A DNA stretch of 64,000 bases, taken from contig NZ_AP019841.1 of assembly GCF_007990445.1 (NCBI RefSeq), forward strand, positions 992,001-1,056,000, in the 5' to 3' direction. A program made the position numbers and the translations under genes. The notes beneath the pieces are model-generated. The model worked only from the letters and a program-made list of their open reading frames with translations, did no database searches and had not been told where the DNA came from. Every line of letters starts with the position of its first letter. Position 1 is the first letter of the stretch. The stretch comes from Leptotrichia wadei (GTDB lineage Bacteria; Fusobacteriota; Fusobacteriia; Fusobacteriales; Leptotrichiaceae). Below, piece by piece: positions 35,201 to 45,167 of the stretch.

Positions 35201-36145
35201 ATGAAAGAATTAATATTTTGTTTAAATGCAACTATGCCTGTATTTTTACTTATGATACTTGGGTATATTTTTAGAAGAGTTGGAGTAATAGACTTGGAAT
35301 TTGCAGATAAGATGAACAGGTTTGTATTTTTGGCTCTTTTGCCTGCGCTTTTATTCAAGGAATTGTCATTGTCTGATTTTTCAGCAATTTGGGATTTGAA
35401 ATATTTATTATTTTGCTTTTTTACAACATTTCTTTCAATTTTAATAATGTGTATTTCATCAATTTTTTTGAAGGACAGGTCAATTCGTGGAGAATTTATT
35501 CAGGCCAGCTTTAGGAGCAGTGCGGCTTTACTTGCTTATGCCTTTGTGCAGAATGTTTATGGAGAGGCTAAGATTGTGGCGCTTATGGTAATTGGAGCGG
35601 TTCCGTTGTATAATGTAGCTTCAGTTGTGATTTTGATGCTGCTTCGCCCAGAACAGGGAAAATTAAACAGAGTTGTCTTGAAAAATACGTTAAAAGGAGT
35701 TATTAAAAATCCCTTAATATTGGGAATTTTAGCCGGAATGATTTGGGCGATGTTAAAAATTCCACAGCCTGTTATTATGAAAAAATCTATTTCGACATTT
35801 GCGGCTGCTGCAACTCCGCTTGGATTGCTGGCACTTGGAGCGAGTTTTGATGTGAAGGAAGTTTTTTCTAAAATAAAAGTTGTGCTAGTTTCATCTTCAT
35901 TTAAATTAATAATACTTACTGCGATATTCTTGCCAATAGCGGTAAAAATGGGATTTGAGGATGAAAAACTGGTTGCAGTGCTTGGAATGTTGGGAAGTCC
36001 GACAACTCCAACTTCATTTACAATGGCGAGAGGAATGGGGCATAACGGCTCGGTAACTTCTGGAACAGTTATGGTTACAACGATTATGAGCATATTTACA
36101 TTAACAGGCTGGCTATACATCTTAAAAGTTGCAGGATTAGTTTAA
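35201..36145 (+). CDS. AEC (auxin efflux carrier) family transporter
   Basis: A 314-residue protein with ten predicted helices. The family start (NATMPVFLLMILGYIFRRVG, then MNRFVFLALLPALLFKEL) and the second-half motif GMLGSPTTPTSFTMARGMGH are diagnostic. AEC transporters export or import malate, amino acids or other organic acids, and the substrate here is unknown. GGGAGG precedes the ATG. The lipoprotein gene starts 25 bases after its stop and may be in the same transcript. Confidence 0.9.
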   Translation: MKELIFCLNATMPVFLLMILGYIFRRVGVIDLEFADKMNRFVFLALLPALLFKELSLSDFSAIWDLKYLLFCFFTTFLSILIMCISSIFLKDRSIRGEFIQASFRSSAALLAYAFVQNVYGEAKIVALMVIGAVPLYNVASVVILMLLRPEQGKLNRVVLKNTLKGVIKNPLILGILAGMIWAMLKIPQPVIMKKSISTFAAAATPLGLLALGASFDVKEVFSKIKVVLVSSSFKLIILTAIFLPIAVKMGFEDEKLVAVLGMLGSPTTPTSFTMARGMGHNGSVTSGTVMVTTIMSIFTLTGWLYILKVAGLV

Positions 36146-36170
36146 ATAAAGGAATTTGGAGGTAAAAACG

Positions 36171-37157
36171 ATGAAATTAAAAAAATACATTCTAATTGGA
36201 ATGATAGCTTTATTAGCTGTTGTGGCTTGTGATAATAAAAAAAATAGTAAAGATAAAGAAAAAGTGAAGGCAGTAAATGTAAAAAAGGATATTTCCAATG
36301 AGGAAATAAAAAAATACAGTGAATATTTAAAAATAAGTGAAGAGCCAAATTCAGAAGAGTGGAATGATTTTTTTACAGAAATAAAAAAAGATGAATTTTC
36401 TGATGCGAATGGAAATATAAAAGATATTTCAGGCGAAATAATATCTATTGTAAATCTTGATGGTTCAATTAATTTAATAGGCAATTATATTAAAGAAATA
36501 ACCGATGTAATGCAAAAAAGTCCAAAAATGGAAGCTATTGATACAAATGCTCAAAATTTAGTTGATTCTTTAATTCAGGAGCAAAAGGTTTTGACAGAAA
36601 TTAATGACTATTTTGAAAAGGGGAATTATAAAACTGATAAACTGGGAAGAGTTGATGAATTAAATGATAAATATAAGGTTGTCTTGCGAAATCGGCTTGA
36701 AAACAGTAAAATATTTTCTAATTCTTTGCATGAATTTGCAGAAGCAATTAATAAAAAAATGGAAGCACAGTTACAAAAGGATGGAAAAACAGCCACGTTG
36801 AATATTCTAAAATTTGTAAATTCGGCAAATGGATTTGAGGAAGCAGCTTTTAGTAAAAATAACTTGAATTTTGACGAAGAAGAAGTAAAAGAACTGGAAA
36901 AAGCTAATAATGAGCTGCAGAAGGCATATAAAAATATAGCAGGAATGACAGTTGAGAATGCAAAAAAAGAAAATATAAGCGAATCAGATTTTAAAAAGAT
37001 AAAGGAAAGTTCAAAGGCGTTGTCTGAAAATACGCAAAAAATGCTGACAGGAGTAAAAAATCAGAATATTCAGGATGTAGTGATAAGTGCAAGTAATATT
37101 TTAAGTGCTAAAACTGATTTGGAAAATGTTTTTAATGTTTTGCTGATACAAAAGTAA
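36171..37157 (+). CDS. DUF3829-like lipoprotein
   Basis: A lipoprotein of about 328 residues. The signal peptide KLKKYILIGMIALLAVVAC ends in the lipobox AVVAC followed by Asp. The rest is helical and charged with the repeated pattern seen in DUF3829/YiiG proteins (YKVVLRNRLENSKIFSNSLH, EFAEAINKKMEAQL). Function is unknown. Start ATG 36171 follows GGAGG at 36158-36162; an upstream TTG belongs to that site. Family assignment is tentative. Confidence 0.7.
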   Translation: MKLKKYILIGMIALLAVVACDNKKNSKDKEKVKAVNVKKDISNEEIKKYSEYLKISEEPNSEEWNDFFTEIKKDEFSDANGNIKDISGEIISIVNLDGSINLIGNYIKEITDVMQKSPKMEAIDTNAQNLVDSLIQEQKVLTEINDYFEKGNYKTDKLGRVDELNDKYKVVLRNRLENSKIFSNSLHEFAEAINKKMEAQLQKDGKTATLNILKFVNSANGFEEAAFSKNNLNFDEEEVKELEKANNELQKAYKNIAGMTVENAKKENISESDFKKIKESSKALSENTQKMLTGVKNQNIQDVVISASNILSAKTDLENVFNVLLIQK

Positions 37158-37240
37158 AAAATTAACTTTATTGATTAATTGAAAAAATTTAATCATTAAT
37201 AAAATATATTGAATTATATAAAACTTATATATTATAATTA

Positions 37241-37270
37241 TTGACAAAAAGCCAAAAAAAATGGTATATT
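37241..37270 (+). promoter_or_regulatory. Promoter of polar amino acid ABC operon
   Basis: TTGACA and TATATT are spaced by 18 bases, about 90 bases before the substrate-binding protein gene. Confidence 0.6.
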
Positions 37271-37361
37271 ATAAAAAGGTAAAGTTAGAAAAGGAATTAA
37301 TTTATTTTTATAAAGAAAGTAATAAATTTTTAGTTTAAATAAAGGCAGGAGGAAAGTTGAA

Positions 37362-38150
37362 ATGAAAAAAATGTTGTTGTTGATGGTTCTGGCATTGAGC
37401 GTTTTTATGTGCAGTGTCCAGAAAGAGGAAAAGAAAGAAGAAAATAATGCTAATGGAATTCCTAAAAAAATTGTAGTTGGACTTGATGATTCATTTGTTC
37501 CAATGGGATTTAAAAATGAAAAAGGTGAAATTGTAGGATTTGACATTGATTTGGCTAGGGCGGTAGCTCAAAAGTTAGGAAGTCAAGTTGAATTTAAACC
37601 AATAAACTGGGATTCTAAGATACTTGACTTAAATGGTGGGAATATTGACTTGATTTGGAATGGGCTTACTATAACAGATGAGAGAAAAAAAGAAACTGAA
37701 ATGACAAAGCCATATTTGACAAGTCATCAGCTTATAATAACAAAAACAGGTTCAAATATTAAGACAAAGGCTGATTTAAAAGGGAAAATTGTTGGAAGCC
37801 AAAGTGAAAGCAGTGGAGAAGAAGCAGTTAAAAAATCAGGTGAAGACAAGACATTTAAGGAATTTAAAACTTATGCGCAGTATGATCAGGCATTTATGGA
37901 TCTTGATGCCGGGAGAATTGATGCAATTATAGCTGATGAAGTATTGGCAAAATATACTAAAAAAACGAAAGAAACTCAAGCTAAAAAAGAGCTTTACAAT
38001 ATTTTAAGCGATAATTACGGAGAAGAAGAATACGGAATTGCCGCTAAAAAAGGGAACACTAAGTTGATAGAAGCAATAAACAAGGCTATTGAAGAATTAA
38101 AAGCAGACGGGACTTACCAAAAAATTTATTCTAAGTGGTTTAAAGATTAG
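37362..38150 (+). CDS. Amino acid ABC transporter substrate-binding lipoprotein
   Basis: A 262-residue family 3 solute-binding protein. The signal MKKMLLLMVLALSVFMC ends in a lipobox (VFMC). The ligand-binding fold is visible in VVGLDDSFVPMGFKNEKGEI, VGFDIDLARAVAQKLG and IDLIWNGLTITDERK, with the hinge GRIDAIIADEVLAKY. It delivers polar amino acids (for example cystine, Gln or His types) to the permease encoded 3 bases later. The exact ligand cannot be read from the sequence. AGGAGG precedes the ATG. Confidence 0.93.
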   Translation: MKKMLLLMVLALSVFMCSVQKEEKKEENNANGIPKKIVVGLDDSFVPMGFKNEKGEIVGFDIDLARAVAQKLGSQVEFKPINWDSKILDLNGGNIDLIWNGLTITDERKKETEMTKPYLTSHQLIITKTGSNIKTKADLKGKIVGSQSESSGEEAVKKSGEDKTFKEFKTYAQYDQAFMDLDAGRIDAIIADEVLAKYTKKTKETQAKKELYNILSDNYGEEEYGIAAKKGNTKLIEAINKAIEELKADGTYQKIYSKWFKD

Positions 38151-38152
38151 TA

Positions 38153-38809
38153 ATGAACCAAGCGTTGACAATATTTATTGAACTGGTAAAAACATTACCA
38201 AATATCATAATGCTGTATATACTTACAATCATATTTTCCATCCCGTTGGGAATTTTAGGAGCGTTGGCATATACAGGAAAAAATAAAATAGTAAAATTCT
38301 TTATTTCGGTTTATACCTGGATTTTTCGTGGTACACCTTTAATGCTGCAATTAATGGTAGTTTATTATGGAATTCCGCTTATGAAAGTTGGTGGATATAA
38401 AATCGTGCTTGAGCCATATACTGCGGCAACCATTACATTTATTATAAATTATGCGGCATATCTTGTGGAAATTATGAGAAGCGGGATAGAAAGTATTGAC
38501 AAAGGACAGCATGAGGCGGCAAAAGTGCTTGGTTACAGTTATTGGCAAAAAATAATATATGTCATTTTACCTCAAACAATAAGAAGAGTGCTGCCAACAT
38601 TGGGAAATGAAGCGATTACGCTTATAAAGGATACTTCACTTATATATGTCCTGGCTGTAACTGAAGTTATGAAACGGACAAAGGAGCTGGCTAACATTTA
38701 TTATAATATTACGCCGTATATCTGTGCAATTATTATTTATCTTGTACTAAGTTTTGCGATTGACAGATTGTTTAAAAATATTGAAAAAAGAAATAAAGTT
38801 AGAATTTAG
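38153..38809 (+). CDS. Amino acid ABC transporter permease
   Basis: A 218-residue HisM/GlnP-type permease with about five helices. The early motif FRGTPLMLQLMVVYYGIPLM and the EAA loop GQHEAAKVLGYSYWQKIIYV are diagnostic, as is PTLGNEAITLIKDTSLIYVL. It forms the channel with a second copy of itself. The start lies 2 bases after the stop of the binding protein gene, so translation is coupled. Confidence 0.95.
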   Translation: MNQALTIFIELVKTLPNIIMLYILTIIFSIPLGILGALAYTGKNKIVKFFISVYTWIFRGTPLMLQLMVVYYGIPLMKVGGYKIVLEPYTAATITFIINYAAYLVEIMRSGIESIDKGQHEAAKVLGYSYWQKIIYVILPQTIRRVLPTLGNEAITLIKDTSLIYVLAVTEVMKRTKELANIYYNITPYICAIIIYLVLSFAIDRLFKNIEKRNKVRI

Positions 38810-38871
38810 AAAATTAAAAACATTAAATTTAAATAAAAAAATTTAAGTAATGTAAATTTAGGAGATAAATC

Positions 38872-39621
38872 GTGAAAAGTGAAAAAAAAATAGTAGAAGT
38901 AAAAAATCTGAAAAAACAGTATGGCGATAATGTAATTTTAAAAAATATAAATTTACATATTGACAGGGGAGAAGTTGTTTCATTAATAGGGCCTTCAGGA
39001 AGTGGAAAATCAACGATCTTGCGATGTATAGCAGATCTTGAGTCGATAACATCTGGAGAAATTTTGATTGAAGGAAACAATTTAACAGATAAAAATGTAG
39101 ATAAAAAAATAAAAAAGGAAATGCTGTTAAAAACTGGAATGGTTTTTCAGACATTTAATTTATTTCCACACATGTCAGTTAGAAATAATATAGTTAGAAC
39201 TTTAAAATTAGTAAAGAATATGAATACAGAAAAAGCTGAAAGTATCGTAAAGGAAATGTTGAGTTTAGTAGGGCTTTCTGATAAAATTAATAATTATCCA
39301 AATGAACTTTCAGGAGGGCAGAAGCAAAGAGTTGCAATAGCAAGAGCATTGGCACTGAAGCCGGATATTATGCTTTTTGACGAGCCTACATCGGCACTTG
39401 ATCCAGAACTTGTAAAAGAGGTGCTGGATATAATAAGAAAATTGAAGAGTCAGAAAATAACGATGTTGATTGTAAGTCACGAAATGAACTTTGTACGTGA
39501 AATTTCAGATAGAGTAATTATTATGGAAAAGGGTGAAATACTGGAAACAGGAACTCCAAAGCAAATATTTGAAAACCCGTCTTCTCAAAGAGTAAGGGAA
39601 TTTCTGAATGCAAATAAATAA
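38872..39621 (+). CDS. Amino acid ABC transporter ATP-binding protein
   Basis: A 249-residue ATPase. Walker A is GPSGSGKSTILR, the signature LSGGQKQRVAIARALAL, Walker B IMLFDEPTSALD and the switch His in IVSHEMNFVREIS. It is of the GlnQ/HisP group. The start is GTG at 38872, preceded by AGGAG at the right distance. It completes the binding protein-permease-ATPase operon, and a terminator follows. Confidence 0.96.
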   Translation: MKSEKKIVEVKNLKKQYGDNVILKNINLHIDRGEVVSLIGPSGSGKSTILRCIADLESITSGEILIEGNNLTDKNVDKKIKKEMLLKTGMVFQTFNLFPHMSVRNNIVRTLKLVKNMNTEKAESIVKEMLSLVGLSDKINNYPNELSGGQKQRVAIARALALKPDIMLFDEPTSALDPELVKEVLDIIRKLKSQKITMLIVSHEMNFVREISDRVIIMEKGEILETGTPKQIFENPSSQRVREFLNANK

Positions 39622-39928
39622 AATTTAACATTAATTTTAGGGTATTATGAAACTAAATTATAATGCCCTTTTATTATATATTATATAAATATTATTTTTA
39701 TATTTAAATTAAATATGAAATTAGTATAAAAAAATTTGAAATATGGCTTGTATATACAATAAAAAAATGTTATAATATAAAAAAGTTTGAGTGACCAAGT
39801 TTATCATAATGTTTATTTTTTATTAAAACTTAAATTATGAAATTAATTAAAAAGAAGTTGACTTTTAAAGTGATAAATAATATAATCTTTTTGAGAAATT
39901 AAGATGAAAAAATAAAAAGAGGTGAAAT
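39622..39928 (+). other. Intergenic region with terminator and met promoter
   Basis: A terminator (AGGGTATTAT at 39639-39648 with ATAATGCCCT at 39660-39669) ends the amino acid operon. A promoter, TTGTAT (39748-39753) and TATAAT (39771-39776), spaced 17, starts the met operon. The leader of about 145 bases shows no SAM riboswitch pattern that I recognise. Confidence 0.7.
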
Positions 39929-41002
39929 ATGGAGGGTTTTATTAAGATAAAAAATTTGGTTAAGAAATATCAGCTTAATAACGGTAAAGAATTATTAGCT
40001 GTAAATAATGTAAACCTTGATATTGAACAAGGCGATATTTATGGAATTATGGGGCTTAGTGGAGCTGGGAAGTCAACACTTATTAGACTTCTTAACAGGT
40101 TGGAAGAGCCTACTTCTGGAGAAATTTTGGTAAAACAGGAAATTGTTGACAAAAAAGATAATACAGTTACTGGATATGAGGATAAAAATATTTTGAAATT
40201 TAATATGAAAATGCTGCGTGAATATCGGAAAAAAACGGGAATGATTTTTCAGCACTTTAATTTGCTAAATTCAAGAAATGTTGCGGAAAATGTGGCTTTT
40301 CCGTTGGAAATTTCAAAATGGAAAAAAAAGGATATAGAAAAAAGAGTAGATGAGCTGCTGGAAATCGTGGGACTTTCAGATAAAAAACTGAATTACCCTG
40401 AACAGCTTTCAGGAGGGCAAAAGCAAAGAGTTGCGATTGCAAGGGCGTTGGCTAATAATCCGAAAATATTGCTGTCGGATGAGGCAACTTCAGCACTTGA
40501 TCCAAGAACTACTAATTCTATTTTGGAACTATTGAAGGATATAAATAAAAAATTTGGGATAACGATAATTCTTATTACTCACCAGATGGAAGTTATAAAA
40601 AAAATATGCAATAAAACGGCAATTATGTCGGATGGTCAAATTATTGAAAAAGGGGAAACAAAAGAGATTTTCCTGAATCCTAAAACAGATTTAGCAAAAG
40701 AATTTGTAGGAAATATTTCCCATGAAGAATTCCGCACAGAAGAAGAAAAGAAACATCGTGAGGAAAATAACGGGAAATTGCGGTTAAGGCTAAAATATAA
40801 TGAGGATCAGGTAAATGAATCGTATATTACAAAAATTATCCGTAAATATGATGTTGAAGTAAATATTTTAAGCGGATTTATTGATAAAGTGGGCGATGTT
40901 ATCGTGGGAAATTTACTGATAGAAATTTCTGCAAGTGAAGAGAAATCCAAGGATATTATTGAATGGCTAAAAGAAAATAAAATAGATTCGGAGGTGTTAT
41001 AA
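39929..41002 (+). CDS. metN: Methionine ABC transporter ATP-binding protein MetN
   Basis: A 357-residue ATPase. Walker A is GLSGAGKSTLIRLLNRLEEP, the signature is LSGGQKQRVAIARALA and Walker B is ILLSDEATSALDP. The C-terminal 80 residues form the NIL/ACT-like domain that binds methionine and inhibits the transporter in known MetN proteins (LRLRLKYNEDQVNESYITKI is its start). The order metN-metI-metQ and the one-base overlap with metI support the name. GAGGTG precedes the ATG. Confidence 0.95.
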   Translation: MEGFIKIKNLVKKYQLNNGKELLAVNNVNLDIEQGDIYGIMGLSGAGKSTLIRLLNRLEEPTSGEILVKQEIVDKKDNTVTGYEDKNILKFNMKMLREYRKKTGMIFQHFNLLNSRNVAENVAFPLEISKWKKKDIEKRVDELLEIVGLSDKKLNYPEQLSGGQKQRVAIARALANNPKILLSDEATSALDPRTTNSILELLKDINKKFGITIILITHQMEVIKKICNKTAIMSDGQIIEKGETKEIFLNPKTDLAKEFVGNISHEEFRTEEEKKHREENNGKLRLRLKYNEDQVNESYITKIIRKYDVEVNILSGFIDKVGDVIVGNLLIEISASEEKSKDIIEWLKENKIDSEVL

Positions 41003-41685
41003 TGGGATTTGATTGGGTTAAGTTTTTTCAGTTTCAAAATATGGCTCAACCATTATGGGAAACATTTTATATGGTGTTTTTTTCAACAGTTGTAGCATTA
41101 ATTATCGGACTTCCAGTTGGAATTTTACTTGTCACTTCTGATGAAAAAGGAATAAAACCTAATAAAACTTTACATAAAATACTGGATATAGTTATTGTAA
41201 ATATAACAAGATCTATACCGTTTATAATTTTGATAGTTTTATTAATTCCGCTTTCAAAATTAATATTTAAATATTCATTCGGAAGTGTTTCGTTTATTGT
41301 GCCGCTGTCATTGGGGTCAGCACCGTTTGTGGCAAGAATAATTGAAGGGGCTTTAAAGGAAGTTGATGAAGGGCTTATTGAGGCTTCAAAATCAATGGGA
41401 GCAAAAACATCTGAAATAATTTTTAAAGTTATGATACCTGAAGCATTGCCATCGCTTGTTCACGGAATTACATTAACATTAATCAGTTTAATTGGATATT
41501 CTGCAATGGCTGGTACAATTGGTGGAGGTGGACTTGGAAATGCCGCTGTAATAGATGGATTTCAAAGAAATAATCCTGAATTGATGTGGCAGGCAACAGT
41601 TGTTACAATTATTCTGGTTCAAATTATTCAGTTTATTGGAGATAGAATTGTAAGGGCATTGCTTGAAAAAAGAAAAAGGGCATAA
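41002..41685 (+). CDS. metI: Methionine ABC transporter permease MetI
   Basis: A 227-residue permease with five helices. The motifs PLWETFYMVFFSTVVALIIG and the loop GLIEASKSMGAKTSEIIFKV are typical of MetI, followed by GYSAMAGTIGGGGLGNAAV, the D-methionine permease signature. The ATG overlaps the metN stop (TAATG). It pairs with MetN and the MetQ lipoprotein. Confidence 0.96.
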   Translation: MGFDWVKFFQFQNMAQPLWETFYMVFFSTVVALIIGLPVGILLVTSDEKGIKPNKTLHKILDIVIVNITRSIPFIILIVLLIPLSKLIFKYSFGSVSFIVPLSLGSAPFVARIIEGALKEVDEGLIEASKSMGAKTSEIIFKVMIPEALPSLVHGITLTLISLIGYSAMAGTIGGGGLGNAAVIDGFQRNNPELMWQATVVTIILVQIIQFIGDRIVRALLEKRKRA

Positions 41686-41723
41686 AATAAAAAAAATAAA
41701 AAATAAAAAATTAGGAGGCAAAA

Positions 41724-42503
41724 ATGAAAAAATTGTTTACATTAGTGCTGATGATAGCACTGTTTATCGTATCTTGTGGTGGAAAAGGCCAAAAATTAAG
41801 AGTGGGAGCAACACCAATACCACATGGTGATTTATTAAATTTAGTAAAGGATGATTTGAAAAAAGAAGGAATTGACTTGGAAGTTGTTCCGTATACTGAT
41901 TATATCTTGCCAAATAAGGCGCTTGCAGATAAAAGTATAGATGCTAACTTTTTCCAACATGTTCCGTATATGGAAGACTTTGGAAAGAAAAATCATATTG
42001 ATATGGTTGCAGTTGGGAATATTCATTTAGAGCCAATGGCATTGTATTCTAAAAAAATAAAAAATATTAAAGATTTGAAAAGTGGAGATACTTTAATAAT
42101 TCCTAACGACCCTACTAATGGAGGACGTGCATTAATCTTACTTGACAAAGCTGGAATCATAAAATTAAAAGACAATAAAAATTTATCAGCAACACCTGCT
42201 GACATTGTTCAAAATCCTAAAAATTTAAAAATTGTGACAATGTCAAATGAACAAATTGCACCAAGATTAGATGAAGTTGCAGGAGCAATTATAAATTCAA
42301 ATTTTGCAATTGATGCAAAAGTTACAAAAAATGAGATTATCTTAATAGAAGGAAAAGATTCTCCTTATGTAAATGTTGTTACTGTTTTAAAAGAAAATCA
42401 AAATGATGAAAGAGTGAAAAAACTTGTAAAGGCATTGCAAAGTGAAAAAGTTAAAAAATATATTGAAGAAAAATATGATGGTAGAGTAATTCCAGCATTT
42501 TAA
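41724..42503 (+). CDS. metQ: Methionine-binding lipoprotein MetQ
   Basis: A 259-residue NLPA lipoprotein. The signal ends in IVSC followed by Gly-Gly. The NLPA motifs are VGATPIPHGDLLNLVKDDLK, VPYTDYILPNKALADKSIDA, NFFQHVPYMEDF and PNDPTNGGRALILLDKAGII. It delivers L- or D-methionine to MetNI. AGGAGG precedes the ATG. A small terminator-like hairpin (GGCTTTAAATT and AATTTAAGGC) follows near 42529-42552. Confidence 0.95.
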   Translation: MKKLFTLVLMIALFIVSCGGKGQKLRVGATPIPHGDLLNLVKDDLKKEGIDLEVVPYTDYILPNKALADKSIDANFFQHVPYMEDFGKKNHIDMVAVGNIHLEPMALYSKKIKNIKDLKSGDTLIIPNDPTNGGRALILLDKAGIIKLKDNKNLSATPADIVQNPKNLKIVTMSNEQIAPRLDEVAGAIINSNFAIDAKVTKNEIILIEGKDSPYVNVVTVLKENQNDERVKKLVKALQSEKVKKYIEEKYDGRVIPAF

Positions 42504-42750
42504 TTTTAGGATAATCAAGACAAAAATGGCTTTAAATTTAATTTAAGGCTATTTTTTTTATTTATCATTAGAAAAATAAATTTAAGATAAAATAAAAAAA
42601 TTTATTTTTTGTATAAATTTGTTGAAATAAATTTAAGAAAAATGTATAATATATCCAAACTTCTTTAAAATATTGTTTTTATTTTTTAAAAAGAAGTTAG
42701 AATAAAAAGGAAAGGATAAGTTTCTTTTGAAATAAAGAAATGAATGAAGG

Positions 42751-44898
42751 ATGAAAAAATTACTTATAGTTTCGCTATTTTTAGCTAGCATTAATTTAAT
42801 TTATGCAGAAAATGAGAATGTCGATAATAATAAACTTTCATTGGAAAGATCATATCAAAATACTGGAAATACAGCAGCGCAGACTGTTCAAAAAAGATCA
42901 GGATTCTGGGATTTTTATGAAAAGCAGCAGGCAAAACTTTTGAAGGAAAAAGATAAGGAGTTATTCGATAATCTTAGTACAAAAACTAGATCTCAAGATG
43001 ATTTTTACAAATATGTAAATGAAAATTGGGATGAGAAGACGCAGATTCCGAGTACGAAGCCGGCTTGGGGATCATTTTATGAACTTAATGAAAAAAATCA
43101 GGATTTTTTACGTAATTTGATAAAGGAATTAAAAAATAAGAAGACTTCGCTGACTGCGGATGAAAAAAAGGTATTGACACTTTATGACAGTTATTCTGAT
43201 ATGAAAAAAAGAAATGAAGAAGGATTATCGCCTATTCAAAAGGATTTGGAAAAAATAAACGGGATTCAAAATATTGAGGATTTAAAAAAATACAATGTAG
43301 AAGTTACAAAATATGGAAGTTCTGAATTTTATGGATGGGGGATAGGCACTGATCTTAACAATTCTAAAAATAATGCGGTATATTTAGGAAGTGCAGGGAT
43401 TGGATTGTCAAGAGATTATTACCAGAAGGATACTAAGGAAAATAGGGCAATATTGGAGGAATATACAAAATATGTCAGTGACATGTTGAAATATTTGGGA
43501 GAAGATAATACTCTTGAAAGAGCTAAAAAGATAGTTGCTTTTGAAAAGGGGATTGCAAATACTTTAATGACTAATGAAGAACGTCACGATGTTAAAAAGT
43601 ATAATAATCCAGTAAAAGTAAGTGATTTAGCTACATTGTCTAAGAATGTAGACTTGGCTCAATATTTGAAACAGTTAAATGTGAAAACGGATAAAGTAAT
43701 AATAACAGAGTTGAACTATTATAAAAATTTGGATAATTTTGTAAATGATGAGAATATTGACATAATTAAAGATTATATGAGATATAATTTAATTAGTTCT
43801 GCGGCAGGAGTTTTGAATGATGAGCTTGATGCTAGAAGTTTTGAATTTTTTGGAAAATATTTGAATGGACAAAAGGAAAGGGAAACGCTTGAAAAGAGAG
43901 CATTGAACTTTACAGATGGAAGTCTTGGGGAAATAATTGGAAAGATTTATATTCAAAGAAATTTCTCACCTGAAGCGAAGAAAAATGCCAAAGAAATGGT
44001 TGATTACATCAAGAAGGCAATGAAAAACAGAATTGAAAAACTGGATTGGATGAGTGCTGCAACTAAGAAAAAAGCTCTTGAAAAACTGGCAAAAATTAAT
44101 GTTAAAATAGGATATCCTGACAAATGGAAAGATTACAGCAAAATGACAATTTCAAGCAGTGATTCGTTGTATGATCAATTAAAGGGAATTAGTGAATGGG
44201 CTTATAACGAAGAGCTTAAAAAAGTAGGAAAGCCGGTAGATAAGACAGAATGGTACATGTCACCTCATACAATAAATGCCTATTATTCTCCAACAAGCAA
44301 TGAGATTGTATTCCCAGCAGGAATTTTGCAGTATCCATTTTATGACTATAATAAATTAGAAGTGGCAAGTAACTTTGGAGCAATAGGGACAGTTATTGGG
44401 CATGAACTTACTCATGCATTTGATGTGTCTGGTGCTGAATATGATGGCGATGGAAATGTTAAGAACTGGTGGACTGCTGAAGATAAGGCAAAATTTGATT
44501 TGGCTACAAAAAAACTGGAAAATCAATTTTCAAAATATACAGTTGGAGATGGAGTTCATGTTAATGGAAAATATACATTAACAGAAAATATTGCAGATCT
44601 TGGGGGATTAAACGTTGCTTATGATGCATTGCAATTATATTTGAAGGATCATCCAAATTCCTCAAAAGCCTACCCAGATACGGTAAATAAATTATTCTTT
44701 TTAAGTTTTGCAAGAATGTGGCGACAAAAATCTACTCCAGAATATTTAAAGAATCTGGCAAAAACAGATTCACATTCACCAAATATATTCCGTGTAAACG
44801 GAACTTTGGAAAATATTGACGCATTCCATAAAGTATTTGAAACAAAACCAGGGGATAAAATGTACAAGGCTCCTGAAGATAGAATAAAAATCTGGTAA
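42751..44898 (+). CDS. pepO: M13 family zinc endopeptidase (PepO/neprilysin-like), exported
   Basis: A 715-residue metallopeptidase. The signal peptide KKLLIVSLFLASINLIYA is followed by the M13 N-terminal domain (DDFYKYVNENWDEKTQIPST). The catalytic site has NAYYSPTSNEIVFPAGIL, VIGHELTHAFD (HExxH near residue 550), and the third ligand in ENIADLGGLNVAYDAL. The ending DRIKIW matches the family. It degrades small peptides, in other bacteria also host peptides. The ATG directly follows GAAGG, too near for a normal ribosome site, so the start is slightly uncertain. Confidence 0.92.
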   Translation: MKKLLIVSLFLASINLIYAENENVDNNKLSLERSYQNTGNTAAQTVQKRSGFWDFYEKQQAKLLKEKDKELFDNLSTKTRSQDDFYKYVNENWDEKTQIPSTKPAWGSFYELNEKNQDFLRNLIKELKNKKTSLTADEKKVLTLYDSYSDMKKRNEEGLSPIQKDLEKINGIQNIEDLKKYNVEVTKYGSSEFYGWGIGTDLNNSKNNAVYLGSAGIGLSRDYYQKDTKENRAILEEYTKYVSDMLKYLGEDNTLERAKKIVAFEKGIANTLMTNEERHDVKKYNNPVKVSDLATLSKNVDLAQYLKQLNVKTDKVIITELNYYKNLDNFVNDENIDIIKDYMRYNLISSAAGVLNDELDARSFEFFGKYLNGQKERETLEKRALNFTDGSLGEIIGKIYIQRNFSPEAKKNAKEMVDYIKKAMKNRIEKLDWMSAATKKKALEKLAKINVKIGYPDKWKDYSKMTISSSDSLYDQLKGISEWAYNEELKKVGKPVDKTEWYMSPHTINAYYSPTSNEIVFPAGILQYPFYDYNKLEVASNFGAIGTVIGHELTHAFDVSGAEYDGDGNVKNWWTAEDKAKFDLATKKLENQFSKYTVGDGVHVNGKYTLTENIADLGGLNVAYDALQLYLKDHPNSSKAYPDTVNKLFFLSFARMWRQKSTPEYLKNLAKTDSHSPNIFRVNGTLENIDAFHKVFETKPGDKMYKAPEDRIKIW

Positions 44899-45086
44899 AT
44901 TAGCAGTTAAGTTTTTTTAGTTTTGGAAATAAAAAAACAAATAGTTGAATTATAAAATTTTAAGATAATCGTTGCTGTAAAAGGGAGCGATTATTTTTTA
45001 TTTTTCAAACAGGATTTAGCATAAATTCTTCAATTTTAAAAATATTGAAAATCAAAAAATAATAAAAGGAAAAATATCTAGTTTTA

Positions 45087-45095
45087 TGATATAAT
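45087..45095 (+). promoter_or_regulatory. Extended -10 promoter of the lpx cluster
   Basis: TGATATAAT is an extended -10 element about 73 bases before the lpxC GTG. Confidence 0.5.
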
Positions 45096-45167
45096 ATTTA
45101 TGGATAATAAAAAAGATTTCATAAATAAAAAATGAACTAAAATTTTAGGAAATGGAGGGAACAAAAA

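Noticed and set aside
35557-36120. Minus-strand frame of 187 codons inside the AEC transporter gene
   Set aside because: It is antisense to a conserved transporter and has no ribosome site.
39777-39928. SAM riboswitch in the met operon leader
   Set aside because: None of the typical SAM riboswitch helices could be seen; the leader is simple AT-rich sequence.
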